A stretch of DNA of 64,000 nt from an uncultured Varibaculum sp. (GTDB lineage: Bacteria; Actinomycetota; Actinomycetes; Actinomycetales; Actinomycetaceae), in contig NZ_CABTZZ010000004.1 of assembly GCF_902489465.1 (NCBI RefSeq), forward strand, positions 1-64,000. Direction: 5' to 3'. A program made the translations under genes and the position numbers. Positions 28,403 to 36,848 of this stretch are shown here, piece after piece (position 1 is the stretch's first letter; each line of letters starts with the position of its first letter). Below the pieces are notes generated by a model. It ran no database searches, was not told where the DNA came from, and saw only the letters and a program-made list of their open reading frames with translations.

Positions 28403-28895
28403 CACTCCCCGCGAAAGGAAACGTCGTTTTCGGATCCCGCGTATCAATTTACAGTCCGAGGGCGTCGGACAAGTTTCCGAGTCTTTCGCTCGCTTCCAAG
28501 GAACCCCGCAGTTCCTGGTCTACCTGACGGTTTTCGTAGTTTTGTGGCTAGCTTGGAACTCCTGGGCTCCAGAGGCCTGGCGTTTTGACAGTGCATCCCT
28601 GGGATTTACTGCCCTGACTCTCATGCTTTCCCTGCAGGCTTCTTATGCTTCTCCCCTGATCTTGTTGGCTCAAAACCGGCAAGATGACCGCGATCGAGTC
28701 TCTGCGGAACAAGACCGCCGCCGCGCGGAAAAGAATCATGCCGAAATCGAATACCTCACCCGGGAGATCGCTTCTCTACGCCTATCAATGTCGGAAGTGG
28801 CAACCCGAGATTTTGTGCGCGGCGAACTTCGCGACCTTTTAGATGAGCTCAAAGAAGAGGAATCCCAGAGGCAACGGCGCGAAACCCAGGAATAA
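28386..28895 (+). CDS. DUF1003 family membrane protein
   Basis: A 169-residue protein with two membrane helices (FLVYLTVFVVLWLAWNSW and a second near residue 80, then SLQASYASPLILLAQNRQDDRDR, the DUF1003 signature), followed by a charged coiled-coil tail. Its start overlaps the MgtE-like gene by 17 bases, showing coupling. Actinobacterial homologues lie in the same position between the MgtE-like gene and mrp. Role not established; coupling suggests it works with the MgtE-like protein at the membrane. Confidence 0.85.
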   Translation: MADRLDTPRERKRRFRIPRINLQSEGVGQVSESFARFQGTPQFLVYLTVFVVLWLAWNSWAPEAWRFDSASLGFTALTLMLSLQASYASPLILLAQNRQDDRDRVSAEQDRRRAEKNHAEIEYLTREIASLRLSMSEVATRDFVRGELRDLLDELKEEESQRQRRETQE

Positions 28896-29046
28896 TCACT
28901 TTTTTAACCGGTAAAGCCGAACACCAAGAACCTCTCCTGAGCCGTTCAGACATACCCAAAGAGTCCTTTGAGGCGAGCCTGCAGCGGTATCGCCATTAGC
29001 TTAGCTAAAAGTGAGGTATTGGCTTGCGCCATATAGGATGGAGGGC

Positions 29047-30168
29047 ATGAGTCAGTTAAACGAAGACGCGATTAGGCAGGCACTCAGTCGGGTAATCGAT
29101 CCCGAACTAGGACGGTCAATTACCGACCTAGATATGGTGCGCGAAATTTCGATTGGCGAGGACGGCGCGGTCAAAGTCAGTGTTGACTTGACTATCGCAG
29201 GTTGTCCCCTGCAGTCGGTAATTGAAAAAGATGTCCAAGAGGAAGTTTCTAAAGTTCCCGGCGTAAGTGCGGTGACAGTAGAAATGGGGGTCATGGATGA
29301 GGGACAGCGAGCCGCGCTGAAAGAAAAGCTTTCGGGGCCACAAAATGTGATTCCCTTTACCCAACCCGATAATCTGACCCGAGTCTACGCGATTACTTCT
29401 GGTAAAGGCGGAGTCGGTAAATCTTCGATGACTGCCAACTTGGCTTTAGCTCTGGCCACCCAAGGCCTCAAAGTTGGGGTGCTAGATGCTGATATTTATG
29501 GTTTTTCAATTCCTAGAATGCTAGGGGTCGCGGAAGAACCTACGGTGATTGACGGCATGATTGTTCCCCCGGTTGCCGGCGGAGTAAAAGTGATTTCTAT
29601 CGGAATGTTCGTTCCGGACGGTCAGCCGGTAGTTTGGCGCGGCCCGATGCTGCACCGCGCCCTCCAACAGTTTTTAGCGGATGTTTACTGGGGCGACCTG
29701 GATGTACTACTACTGGATCTGCCGCCGGGAACCGGCGATGTCGCTATTTCGATTTCCCAGTTGCTGCCGGGTTCAGAAATCCTGGTGGTAACTACCCCAC
29801 AGGTGGCGGCGGCAGAAGTTGCCGAGCGCGCCGGAGTTATCGGAGCGCAAACCGAACAGCGAGTCATCGGGGTAATCGAAAACATGTCATATCTTCCGCA
29901 AGAAGATGGCAGCAAACTGCATTTATTCGGTACCGGCGGCGGAGACATGGTGGCCGGACGCCTCAGCGCTCAACTGGGATACGAAGTGCCCGTTTTGGCG
30001 AACGTCCCCCTAGATATCGCTTTGCGGGAAGGATCTGACCAAGGAACTCCGGTAGTAGCTATGCATCCTGATTCCCCGGCCTCCCAAGCTATTAACCAGG
30101 TCGCCAAGGCCCTGGCTAAGCGTACCCGTTCACTTGCCGGACGAAACCTGGGTGTTAAACCCCTGTAA
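29047..30168 (+). CDS. mrp: Mrp/ApbC-family iron-sulfur carrier P-loop ATPase
   Basis: Scaffold or carrier for Fe-S cluster delivery. From this ATG it has 373 residues: an N-terminal DUF59/MIP18 domain (QALSRVIDPELGRSITDLDMV) and a P-loop NTPase of the MinD/Mrp type with SGKGGVGKSSMTANLALAL near residue 118, VLDADIYGFSIPRML and LLLDLPPGTGDVAIS. The C-terminal CxxC typical of proteobacterial Mrp is missing at MSYLPQEDGS, as I recall is usual in actinobacterial members. GGAGGG just before the ATG makes this start better than one 36 bases upstream. Confidence 0.92.
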   Translation: MSQLNEDAIRQALSRVIDPELGRSITDLDMVREISIGEDGAVKVSVDLTIAGCPLQSVIEKDVQEEVSKVPGVSAVTVEMGVMDEGQRAALKEKLSGPQNVIPFTQPDNLTRVYAITSGKGGVGKSSMTANLALALATQGLKVGVLDADIYGFSIPRMLGVAEEPTVIDGMIVPPVAGGVKVISIGMFVPDGQPVVWRGPMLHRALQQFLADVYWGDLDVLLLDLPPGTGDVAISISQLLPGSEILVVTTPQVAAAEVAERAGVIGAQTEQRVIGVIENMSYLPQEDGSKLHLFGTGGGDMVAGRLSAQLGYEVPVLANVPLDIALREGSDQGTPVVAMHPDSPASQAINQVAKALAKRTRSLAGRNLGVKPL

Positions 30169-30228
30169 GTCACGGAGCTGGTTACGTAAACTGGTTGCAA
30201 GCGTAAATCCGCTAGCGAGGAAGTCGTA

Positions 30229-30870
30229 ATGAATAACAACAAAGCTTTAAGTTGGGACTGGACTGAGTCTCAGGTGGTTGAGGACGAAATCACCGCGGCG
30301 GCTCGAACTGCCGCGGTGGAAATGGGGGCTACCCCGGTTTCTCCTGCCACCGGAGCTGCTTTGCGGATGCTATCGGCTGCCTGTGGCGCAAAAGCTGTTT
30401 TCGAAATTGGTACCGGGGCGGGAGTCTCGGGTTTATATCTGCTGGCTGGAATGTCTGAGAACGGAGTACTTACCACCATTGATTCCGAATCAGAGTTCCA
30501 GCAAGCAGCCCGCACCGCTTTCCGACTCGCCACCCAGAAATCAAATCGTACCCGTCTCATCAATGGTCACGCCCTGGAAGTATTACCCCGCATGGCAGGA
30601 GCCGCCTACGACTTGGTGGTGATTGATGCAGACGTCCGGGAAATTTCTGGCTATGTTGAACAAGCAACTCGGATTCTACGTCCCGGCGGTATGGTGGCAA
30701 TCGTGCACGCCCTCTGGATGGATCAGGTAGGAGACCCGGCGCGCCGCGAAATGGAAACTACCCAAATGCGGCAAGCCGTTAGTGCGTTACTGAACGATGA
30801 ACGTTTCATTGCCAATGTGCTCACCTGTGGTGATGGTCTAGCTGTGGGGGTTTATTGCCCACCTGAGTAG
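30229..30870 (+). CDS. O-methyltransferase, class I SAM-dependent
   Basis: A 213-residue methyltransferase of the O-MT family 3 (catechol/caffeoyl-CoA type). Motif I is VFEIGTGAGVSGLYLL near residue 62; other conserved parts are TTIDSESEFQQAAR, YDLVVIDADVREISGY (metal-ligand Asp region) and LRPGGMVAIVHALW. It resembles mycobacterial Rv1220c, found near the same group of genes. The substrate is unknown. It lies 60 bases after mrp on the same strand. Confidence 0.82.
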   Translation: MNNNKALSWDWTESQVVEDEITAAARTAAVEMGATPVSPATGAALRMLSAACGAKAVFEIGTGAGVSGLYLLAGMSENGVLTTIDSESEFQQAARTAFRLATQKSNRTRLINGHALEVLPRMAGAAYDLVVIDADVREISGYVEQATRILRPGGMVAIVHALWMDQVGDPARREMETTQMRQAVSALLNDERFIANVLTCGDGLAVGVYCPPE

Positions 30871-30916
30871 GCTGGCGGGCTTTCTCCCCTTTGAGGGAAC
30901 GTTTTAGGTAAGCGCT

Positions 30917-30961
30917 GCCCGGCCACTACTAGCAGTTTTTTCTTTTATTGCAGTGGCGGGC
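30917..30961. other. Hairpin with U-rich loop between O-methyltransferase and LOG genes
   Basis: GCCCGGCCACT pairs with AGTGGCGGGC (one bulged G) and an inner GCA/TGC pair follows; the loop holds a run of T. It may be a weak terminator for the upstream gene or a structured region ahead of the LOG gene. The T-run lies in the loop, unlike a normal terminator. Confidence 0.35.
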
Positions 30962-31008
30962 TACCGAATGTTTCGGTGGTGTTAACTAAGGGTTCAACTG
31001 CTTACTGG

Positions 31009-31014
31009 TATGCT
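31009..31014 (+). promoter_or_regulatory. Extended -10 element for a leaderless LOG-family transcript
   Basis: TGG-TATGCT (31006-31014) fits an extended -10. The usual 6-7 base distance puts transcription start on the G of the GTG at 31021, which would make the mRNA leaderless. This fits the absence of a ribosome site there. Confidence 0.5.
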
Positions 31015-31020
31015 TCGCGA

Positions 31021-31764
31021 GTGAGAAGTTTTAAAAAAGATGGCGTGTACCGCCGCGGTCCCATCCAAATGAGTAACGCCCTTATGCCTACCGAGACATC
31101 GGAGCAGCGGCTACTTAGTCCCCAAAAGGATACTGACTGGCTCCACAATGACACTTGGCGAGTACTGAGAATTCAGAGCGAATTTATCGAGGGATTCGGA
31201 GCCTTGGCGGAACTAGGGCCAGCTATTTCAGTTTTCGGTTCCGCCCGCACGTCGCCTGACGCCCCAGAATATGCTTTGGGGGAAGAAACTGGCCGACTCC
31301 TAGCTCAGTCGGGCTGGGCAGTGATTACCGGCGGCGGACCGGGACAAATGGAGGCCACTTGCAAAGGCTGCACCGAGGCCGGAGGCATTGCGGTGGGACT
31401 AGGAATCGAGCTACCGCACGAGCAAGTTTTCAACGATTGGGTTTCACTGGGGATTTATTTCCGCTACTTTTTCGCTCGCAAAACCATGTTCGTGAAATAC
31501 GCGCAAGGGTTTATGGTTTTACCGGGGGGATTCGGTACTTTAGATGAGCTATTCGAAGCCGTTACCTTAGCGGAAACTGGAAAAATCCAATCGTTCCCCA
31601 TCGTGCTGGTAGGACGCAGCTATTGGAGTGGTCTACTTGCTTGGATAAAAGAGCAGGCAATCGGGTTGGGAATGATTACGGAGGAGGAATTCGCGTCCAT
31701 ACAGCTGGTAGATACCCCCGCCGAAGCTCTAGAGATTATCGGTAAAGCTCCCGAAGACCTGTAA
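31021..31764 (+). CDS. LOG-family cytokinin riboside 5'-phosphate phosphoribohydrolase-like protein
   Basis: TIGR00730 Rossmann-fold protein; family members cleave the N-glycosidic bond of (cytokinin) nucleoside 5'-monophosphates. Nucleotide-binding motifs are ITGGGPGQMEATCKGCTEAGG near residue 103 and the catalytic-type LPGGFGTLDELFEAVTL near 165. The N-terminal KDGVYRRGPI is characteristic of actinobacterial members, which argues for a start upstream of the ATG at 31069. I chose the GTG at 31021, preceded by an extended -10; an in-frame GTG at 30976 is possible. Substrate in this organism is unknown. Confidence 0.85.
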   Translation: MRSFKKDGVYRRGPIQMSNALMPTETSEQRLLSPQKDTDWLHNDTWRVLRIQSEFIEGFGALAELGPAISVFGSARTSPDAPEYALGEETGRLLAQSGWAVITGGGPGQMEATCKGCTEAGGIAVGLGIELPHEQVFNDWVSLGIYFRYFFARKTMFVKYAQGFMVLPGGFGTLDELFEAVTLAETGKIQSFPIVLVGRSYWSGLLAWIKEQAIGLGMITEEEFASIQLVDTPAEALEIIGKAPEDL

Positions 31765-31782
31765 TTCTGCTCCCTAGCGTCC

Positions 31783-31859
31783 ACTTTTACTACTAGCTTC
31801 CCTGGCCTGCCCTAACCGGGATCACCAAGGCGTAGCCGAGGTGCAAGGCGGGTAAAAGT
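31783..31859. other. Possible structured RNA upstream of the DUF3117 gene
   Basis: ACTTTTAC (31783-31790) and GTAAAAGT (31852-31859) are exact complements enclosing a nested hairpin of CACC/GGTG around GGC/GCC (about 31823-31844). It lies just upstream of a TGC-TATAAT element and so would be at the end of the LOG transcript rather than in the DUF3117 leader. It could be a terminator or small RNA; no U-run is seen. Confidence 0.3.
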
Positions 31860-31866
31860 CTTCATC

Positions 31867-31875
31867 TGCTATAAT
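31867..31875 (+). promoter_or_regulatory. Extended -10 promoter for the DUF3117 gene
   Basis: TGC followed by a perfect TATAAT, 54 bases before the ATG. No good -35 lies 17 bases upstream, as is common with extended -10 promoters. Confidence 0.6.
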
Positions 31876-31928
31876 TAGCTAGGTAATCGCTGTTTCAGCC
31901 GTTTTTATTTAGCTCTCTGGGGGTTAGC

Positions 31929-32123
31929 ATGGCCGCAATGAAACCACGAACCGGAGATGGTCCGTTAGAAGTAGCCGAGGACGGAGTTCGCACCGAAGCC
32001 GGCCGGGAAGTCGTGTTACGTCTACCTGCTTTAGGGGGCGGACGCCTCGTGATCGAGATGAGTAAACAGGAAGTTATCGATCTAGCGGTAGCTATTCACG
32101 AGCTCTACCCTGACGAAGTCTAG
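31929..32123 (+). CDS. DUF3117 family protein
   Basis: A 64-residue protein starting MAAMKPRTGDGPLEV, the invariant opening of the DUF3117 family, followed by GREVVLRLPALGGGRLVIEMS and a short helix. The family is almost universal in Actinobacteria but has no assigned function. GGGGGTTAGC precedes the ATG and a perfect TATAAT with TGn lies upstream, which suggests strong independent expression. Confidence 0.9.
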   Translation: MAAMKPRTGDGPLEVAEDGVRTEAGREVVLRLPALGGGRLVIEMSKQEVIDLAVAIHELYPDEV

Positions 32124-32208
32124 CTCGCCCTCCCACCCAGTAAACCGCAGGTTCGTGGCTGGCACCCTGCCCCGGTTACTTAGGTTACTTACCGCTGCCT
32201 CAAAACCC

Positions 32209-33435
32209 CTAGAGTTTCAGGGTTCCTTGGCGGAATTCTTCCTCGATAATCTGCGAGTTGTTCTTTACCTCATTAGGGACAGTAGAGCCGTACTCATAAA
32301 ACGGAGTTAGTCCTACCCATCCGTTCCGGTAGGTTCCGACGATCTGCGTAGAGTTTGCCGCAAATCTGTCTTTACGTGCCTCTTCAATCAGAGAAATCAT
32401 TGCCTCAGACAGATTGGGAACAATTGAAGTCAAAACCGGAGGCTGCCTTCCCGGCAGTCTAGAATAAGTTTCATGTCCATCAGTTAGATACCAAATTGCA
32501 GTTATATTTTCTACCGAATCGATTATCTGTCCACTGGCAGTAGACGCGCTGACACTAGGCGTAGGAGAACTCTCCGAGGGGGTAGAGCTAGGGCTTTCTC
32601 CCTCGGTAGGTTTTGCGGTTTGCCTACTAGCTTCTTCCGCCGCCTGCTCAGCTTGTTCTTTATCTGCATTCGCTTTAATAATGGCTTCTAAACCAGCGGG
32701 ATTTTGCGCACCCTCCGCGAAAAATATTACATCCGCACCCTGTTTTATTAACGCCTCCGTCTGGGATTTTATTCTCGCTTTATTCGCTTTTCCTCCCAGA
32801 TAGAAGCGGTTTCCCCCGGGGATAACTTTAACTTTTAGAGATTTCCCATTTTCCTGTTCCTGTTCTGAGTTGTAGCGAGCAACTCCTTGGGAAAATGCGG
32901 AAATCAGGGTGCTATTAATCTGGTTTTTCTCTCCGGCAACTACTGCCACTTTTCCACTTGCGGAAGTACCTGCCGCGATAAACCCAGCTACATAGGCAGG
33001 TTGGCTCAAATCGTAGGTAATGATGGCCAAGTTTTCGCGAGTCGCCTGGGCGGTAGTCCCGGGAGGAAGCAGCAGCGCAAAATGGCGCGCCCGATGATAT
33101 TTTGCCTGTTCCGTTAGAGGCTGGACAAAGGCTTCTCCTACCCCGATAATCAACGAGCAGTTGGCAGAAATATCGCGAGCAATAGCCTTTTCAATCTCCT
33201 TTGGCGAATCGAGACTAGTGCGGCGTGAAGCTACCCCTAAACGTTTTTTACCATCCTCTAGCGCAGTTATGGCCTTATCAATAATGGAACCAGTTCCCCC
33301 CTCACCTAAAGTAAGCAGGCAGGTACGAAAATCTGCCGCATTAATGTAACCAGCTGGTGCCACATTGGTTCCGGCGCAAGCAGATAGGCTCAAAGATACT
33401 GCCAACGCTGCCCCTAGCTGGCGCCATAGTTTCAC
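32209..33435 (-). CDS. BMP/PnrA-like substrate-binding lipoprotein
   Basis: Exported lipoprotein of 408 residues: basic n-region, hydrophobic core and lipobox LSAC at residues ~17-20. The body resembles the BMP (basic membrane protein/PnrA) periplasmic-binding fold, with AIITYDLSQPAYVAGFIAAG near residue 140 and a C-terminal RNGWVGLTPFYEYGS. A disordered Ser/Pro/Thr/Glu-rich insert (about 290-325) interrupts the second lobe, and the lobe after it is partly divergent. Its start overlaps the manC stop by 4 bases. No ABC permease or ATPase genes adjoin it, so it may be an orphan binding protein or a surface antigen rather than a transporter component. Confidence 0.78.
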   Translation of the reverse strand: MKLWRQLGAALAVSLSLSACAGTNVAPAGYINAADFRTCLLTLGEGGTGSIIDKAITALEDGKKRLGVASRRTSLDSPKEIEKAIARDISANCSLIIGVGEAFVQPLTEQAKYHRARHFALLLPPGTTAQATRENLAIITYDLSQPAYVAGFIAAGTSASGKVAVVAGEKNQINSTLISAFSQGVARYNSEQEQENGKSLKVKVIPGGNRFYLGGKANKARIKSQTEALIKQGADVIFFAEGAQNPAGLEAIIKANADKEQAEQAAEEASRQTAKPTEGESPSSTPSESSPTPSVSASTASGQIIDSVENITAIWYLTDGHETYSRLPGRQPPVLTSIVPNLSEAMISLIEEARKDRFAANSTQIVGTYRNGWVGLTPFYEYGSTVPNEVKNNSQIIEEEFRQGTLKL

Positions 33436-34529
33436 TGCAGTTCCCCCTGTCCTGCCACCACGTCCCCTAGCTCTTGCGCATATTGGGCAGTAGTAACCAG
33501 GGTTACATCTGCGCGGCGAATTACTACCGCGTTAGGTATTCCCAACACCACCAGCTTTTCTTTACCATCATGATCAATAAAAGCTCCCGGGCTGGCCTGC
33601 AACTGAGTTTCGCCGCTACCGCGAACAACGGAGTTTTCGGGGGTATCACCAGCAATAGTTAGGCGCAAAGAAGCGAAATCACCCACATCGGACCAACCGA
33701 AGTTGTCGGCAGCGACTACCGCTACCCCACCCTCGCTGGCTACTGGTTCTGCGATGGCAGTGTCTATGGGATAGGAAGGCAGTGATTCCCAAAGCTCAGT
33801 AAATTCGGCAGTCCCCGGGTTCACTCGCACCATTTCTTGGATCGTTTCATAATAATGGGGATGCAAACTATTAAGGTGTGACAGGAATACCTCGGTGTTA
33901 AATACGAACATTCCGGCGTTCCAAAAATAACCTCTCGCCGCTAGATAACTCGCGGCTTGAGATCGTGAAGGTTTTTCTTTAAACCTTTTTACGTCAAAGA
34001 CTTGCGGCTGGCTATTGTCCGGGCTTAATACCCTATCGGAAGCGAGGATATAACCATAAGCAGTGGCAGGATAGCTAGGAGCTATCCCTATAGTTACGAT
34101 TTTCCCTTCCCTTGCCGCCTTAACCGCAGCCGATACGGCGTTGCGGAAGACGGCAACATTTTTTATCGCGTGGTCAGCGGCAAAAGACCCGGCAATCACC
34201 GCTCCATATTTTTCTTGTAGCGTGGCCGCCGCCCAAGCGATCGCACCGAGAGAGTTTTTTCGACTGGGCTCTTCCAGGATCCGGTATTGTTCTTTCGCAC
34301 TCGCTGTAAGCCGTGCATTCAGATTTTGGGAGGCAACGGTCTCGGCATGGTTGGTGCCGGTTACTACCGTTAGCGACGATGCCAGGGGCGAAAGTCGGTC
34401 AACGGTGGCTTGCAAGAGAGTGCGCCCTTCCCCCAGTAAATCGAGTAAAAACTTAGGTTTACCAACTCGTGAAACCGGCCAAAGACGACTTCCAGGACCT
34501 CCGGCAGGAATAATTACATGTAGGCTCAT
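33432..34529 (-). CDS. manC: Mannose-1-phosphate guanylyltransferase
   Basis: Nucleotidyltransferase making GDP-mannose from mannose 1-phosphate and GTP for mannosylated envelope glycans. The 365 residues start with the signature IPAGGPGSRLWPVSRVGKPKFLLDL; ATAYGYI and RFKEKPSRSQAASYL (substrate-binding Lys) follow, then GYFWNAGMFVF and DNFGWSDVGDFASL. There is no C-terminal isomerase (PMI) domain. It lies between a DeoR-family regulator and the BMP lipoprotein on one strand, probably one operon. Confidence 0.88.
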   Translation of the reverse strand: MSLHVIIPAGGPGSRLWPVSRVGKPKFLLDLLGEGRTLLQATVDRLSPLASSLTVVTGTNHAETVASQNLNARLTASAKEQYRILEEPSRKNSLGAIAWAAATLQEKYGAVIAGSFAADHAIKNVAVFRNAVSAAVKAAREGKIVTIGIAPSYPATAYGYILASDRVLSPDNSQPQVFDVKRFKEKPSRSQAASYLAARGYFWNAGMFVFNTEVFLSHLNSLHPHYYETIQEMVRVNPGTAEFTELWESLPSYPIDTAIAEPVASEGGVAVVAADNFGWSDVGDFASLRLTIAGDTPENSVVRGSGETQLQASPGAFIDHDGKEKLVVLGIPNAVVIRRADVTLVTTAQYAQELGDVVAGQGELQ

Positions 34530-34573
34530 AATTTAAAACTATCGCGCATAGTCCGAGTGAAGATTAGGCTCGA

Positions 34574-35365
34574 CTAGGGCTGGCAAATATCCACCATTAC
34601 TTGCGCCTCGGTGAGGCTCTCCGCTATTCCGCTAGGTGGGGCACTAACCGATATTACTCGTGAAAGCTGTTTTAAGGGACAAACTACTCCTAGCGCCGAC
34701 CTTCGCCATGCTGGGGTTGGCACCATAATGGTGGCGAACTCGCTGTTTTCGATTAGCACTTTTTCCAGCATTGCTTTATCTAGATTATTGCAGCTAAGAC
34801 CAGTTTGAGCATCAATACCTTCGGCTTCAATAAATACGGAATGAAAATGAAAATTGTAGGCGGTAATCACGCTAGGAGAACCTAAGGTTTCATGATCTAC
34901 CGGTTGTCCCCCGAAAAAAACAATCTCAGAGTGAGCTTTACCGTTGTCTCGCTGCACCTGTTGGGCTGCATCAAGAATCCGCATCGCGGGCAGATAATTG
35001 GTAGCCACTGTCAAAGACGAGAAGATTTCACTTTCGCTAATTATTTTAGCGAGGCAACGACCGCTTCCACCTGCACCAATAAAAAGCTTAGAGCCCGGGC
35101 GAATAGTTTCAGCCGCCGCTTCAGCCAGTATCTTTTCTTCGTCGCTAGAAGCAGCAGCGCTGGCTGAAGCAGGCAAGCTTTCGCTTTCCAAACGAACCGC
35201 CCCTCCATGAACGCGCTCTAATTTCCCTTGATTTGCGAGCAGACTAATATCTCTGCGCACGGTCATTTCCGATACGCCCAGCTCGGTTACCAGATCGGTA
35301 ACCCGCACTGATCCGTTACTATTTACTTGCCGTAAGATTTCGTCGTGCCGCTGATGCGCTAGCAT
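34574..35365 (-). CDS. DeoR/GlpR-family transcriptional regulator
   Basis: A 263-residue repressor-type regulator. The N-terminal DeoR helix-turn-helix is clear (RHDEILRQVNSNGSVRVTD, then GVSEMTVRRDISLLANQGKLERVHGGAV). The C-terminal DeoRC domain normally senses a phosphorylated sugar; here its usual GGxxxxxxG-type segments are only partly recognisable (IGAGGSGRCLAK, FFGGQPVD). It is the first gene of the operon with manC and the lipoprotein. A perfect 19-base palindrome lies just upstream of its ribosome site and is a likely operator for autoregulation. Confidence 0.85.
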   Translation of the reverse strand: MLAHQRHDEILRQVNSNGSVRVTDLVTELGVSEMTVRRDISLLANQGKLERVHGGAVRLESESLPASASAAASSDEEKILAEAAAETIRPGSKLFIGAGGSGRCLAKIISESEIFSSLTVATNYLPAMRILDAAQQVQRDNGKAHSEIVFFGGQPVDHETLGSPSVITAYNFHFHSVFIEAEGIDAQTGLSCNNLDKAMLEKVLIENSEFATIMVPTPAWRRSALGVVCPLKQLSRVISVSAPPSGIAESLTEAQVMVDICQP

Positions 35366-35380
35366 GGCTCTCTCCGCTGA

Positions 35381-35399
35381 TAGAGGAAACTTTCCTCTA
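35381..35399. promoter_or_regulatory. Perfect palindrome upstream of the DeoR-family gene
   Basis: TAGAGGAAA-C-TTTCCTCTA, 9-bp arms with a single central base, located 16 bases before the regulator's ATG. Size, symmetry and position suit the operator of a dimeric DeoR-family repressor controlling its own operon. Confidence 0.6.
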
Positions 35400-35496
35400 G
35401 ATTATCCTATTTTGTTGCTATTTGTCTTTTTCTTCGCGCGCTTTTGTTCGTTTGAATGAATGCGACTAACCTCAGCAAAACCGCTAGATTGAGAGT

Positions 35497-36765
35497 ATGA
35501 GAAGTATTAGTAACTCCCCCGGGCTTTCCGTTCGCGACCGCCACCCAGAGCAATTTTCACCTAGTTTTACCGAGGTGAAAGCTGAATCCGGTTTTATAGA
35601 TAAAGCCAAACTATTTGTTTCCTGGTTACAACGTCTGCGGATTATGCGTTCTCTTACGCGTTACGGTAATGGTCGCGGCGCGCTACTGGCTGGAGGTATC
35701 GCGTATTCTGCGATCTTTTCTCTCGCTGCTGCCCTAACTATTGGAATCACCGTGCTGCTAGGAGTACTGGGGCGCAGTCCCCAGCTACAAGATGCGGTAT
35801 TTTCCTCCCTCGCATCTTCCCTTCCTGGAGTACTGGAATGGAAAGGATCCTCTGGGATTGTTGATCCCTCCGATCTGGTAATTTCCACCTCTTTTTCCAT
35901 AACCGGAATCGTGGCGGTCGTGGTATTAGTTTTTTCCGCGACTTCGGTGATGCGCGCCATGAAGTCTTCCATTCGCGCCATGTTTGGAATTGATCAGGTG
36001 CCTTCTGGGGTGGCAAGCGAAAAGCTACGCGACTTACTAGGCTTTGTGGCTATTGCCTTGGGAGTGGGGACAACCGGGATTTTAACCTTGGCGCATACGG
36101 TTATCGGCACTCAAGTATTTTCGGCAATCGGACTAGAATCTACACTCGCCTCCATGATGATCAGGATCGGTTCTTTTCTAATTAGTGCCGCTATCGATGG
36201 GTTGATCCTTTGGATCTTGATTCGTTTCGTGGCACTAGTTAGAGCACCAAAAACTGATCTTTGGTGGGGGCTAGCAGGCTTTGGGATAGTAGCTTCTTTG
36301 ATAAGGTCTCTGGGAACCTCAGCAGTAGGCTCAGTTGATAACCCGCTGCTAGCTTCTTTTGCCGCCATTGCCACCCTGTTGCTGTGGATTAACTTGCTTT
36401 CCCGAGTGATGCTGATTTCTTGCGCTTTTATCGCCAATCCTCCTAAAGCTCTCAGAGTTAGCGAAGCTGAGGACGTACACGCTACTGAACGCCCCAACTA
36501 CGTATCCTTATCGGAGCCGCTAACTTTGGATTGGGCACATCATCGGCTCAGCGGAGCCGTGGATCTTGACGTTCCCGCCGACACTTCTTTACCGGATCAT
36601 TTAGCACTGGGGCAAGCACCGCTGTGGCGGTCTCGTCTGGTAACCCAAAGCGGAAAACCCTGGCGGGGGAAAGTAAGCGCCCTGATTGATCAGATGATCG
36701 CGCGGCATGAAAAACGGATCGCTTTCCTGCGCTCTCTAAAAGATGGGCGCCGGGATCCCCATTAG
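35497..36765 (+). CDS. YihY/BrkB-family inner-membrane protein
   Basis: A 422-residue membrane protein with about six hydrophobic helices between residues 60 and 315 and the YihY/BrkB features GRGALLAGGIAYSAIFSLAAALTIG and, in the fifth helix region, LLLWINLLSRVMLISCAF. Cytosolic N- and C-terminal tails of about 55 and 105 residues are hydrophilic. The family was once called ribonuclease BN, which is incorrect; function remains unknown. It is divergent from the DeoR operon. Confidence 0.85.
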   Translation: MRSISNSPGLSVRDRHPEQFSPSFTEVKAESGFIDKAKLFVSWLQRLRIMRSLTRYGNGRGALLAGGIAYSAIFSLAAALTIGITVLLGVLGRSPQLQDAVFSSLASSLPGVLEWKGSSGIVDPSDLVISTSFSITGIVAVVVLVFSATSVMRAMKSSIRAMFGIDQVPSGVASEKLRDLLGFVAIALGVGTTGILTLAHTVIGTQVFSAIGLESTLASMMIRIGSFLISAAIDGLILWILIRFVALVRAPKTDLWWGLAGFGIVASLIRSLGTSAVGSVDNPLLASFAAIATLLLWINLLSRVMLISCAFIANPPKALRVSEAEDVHATERPNYVSLSEPLTLDWAHHRLSGAVDLDVPADTSLPDHLALGQAPLWRSRLVTQSGKPWRGKVSALIDQMIARHEKRIAFLRSLKDGRRDPH

Positions 36766-36848
36766 TATCTCGCCCCTAACGTGCTAGGTATGTTTAGGCT
36801 TTTAGAACCCAAATAAGATAGGCAGCTAGCTAACTAGCGCGTAGGAAG

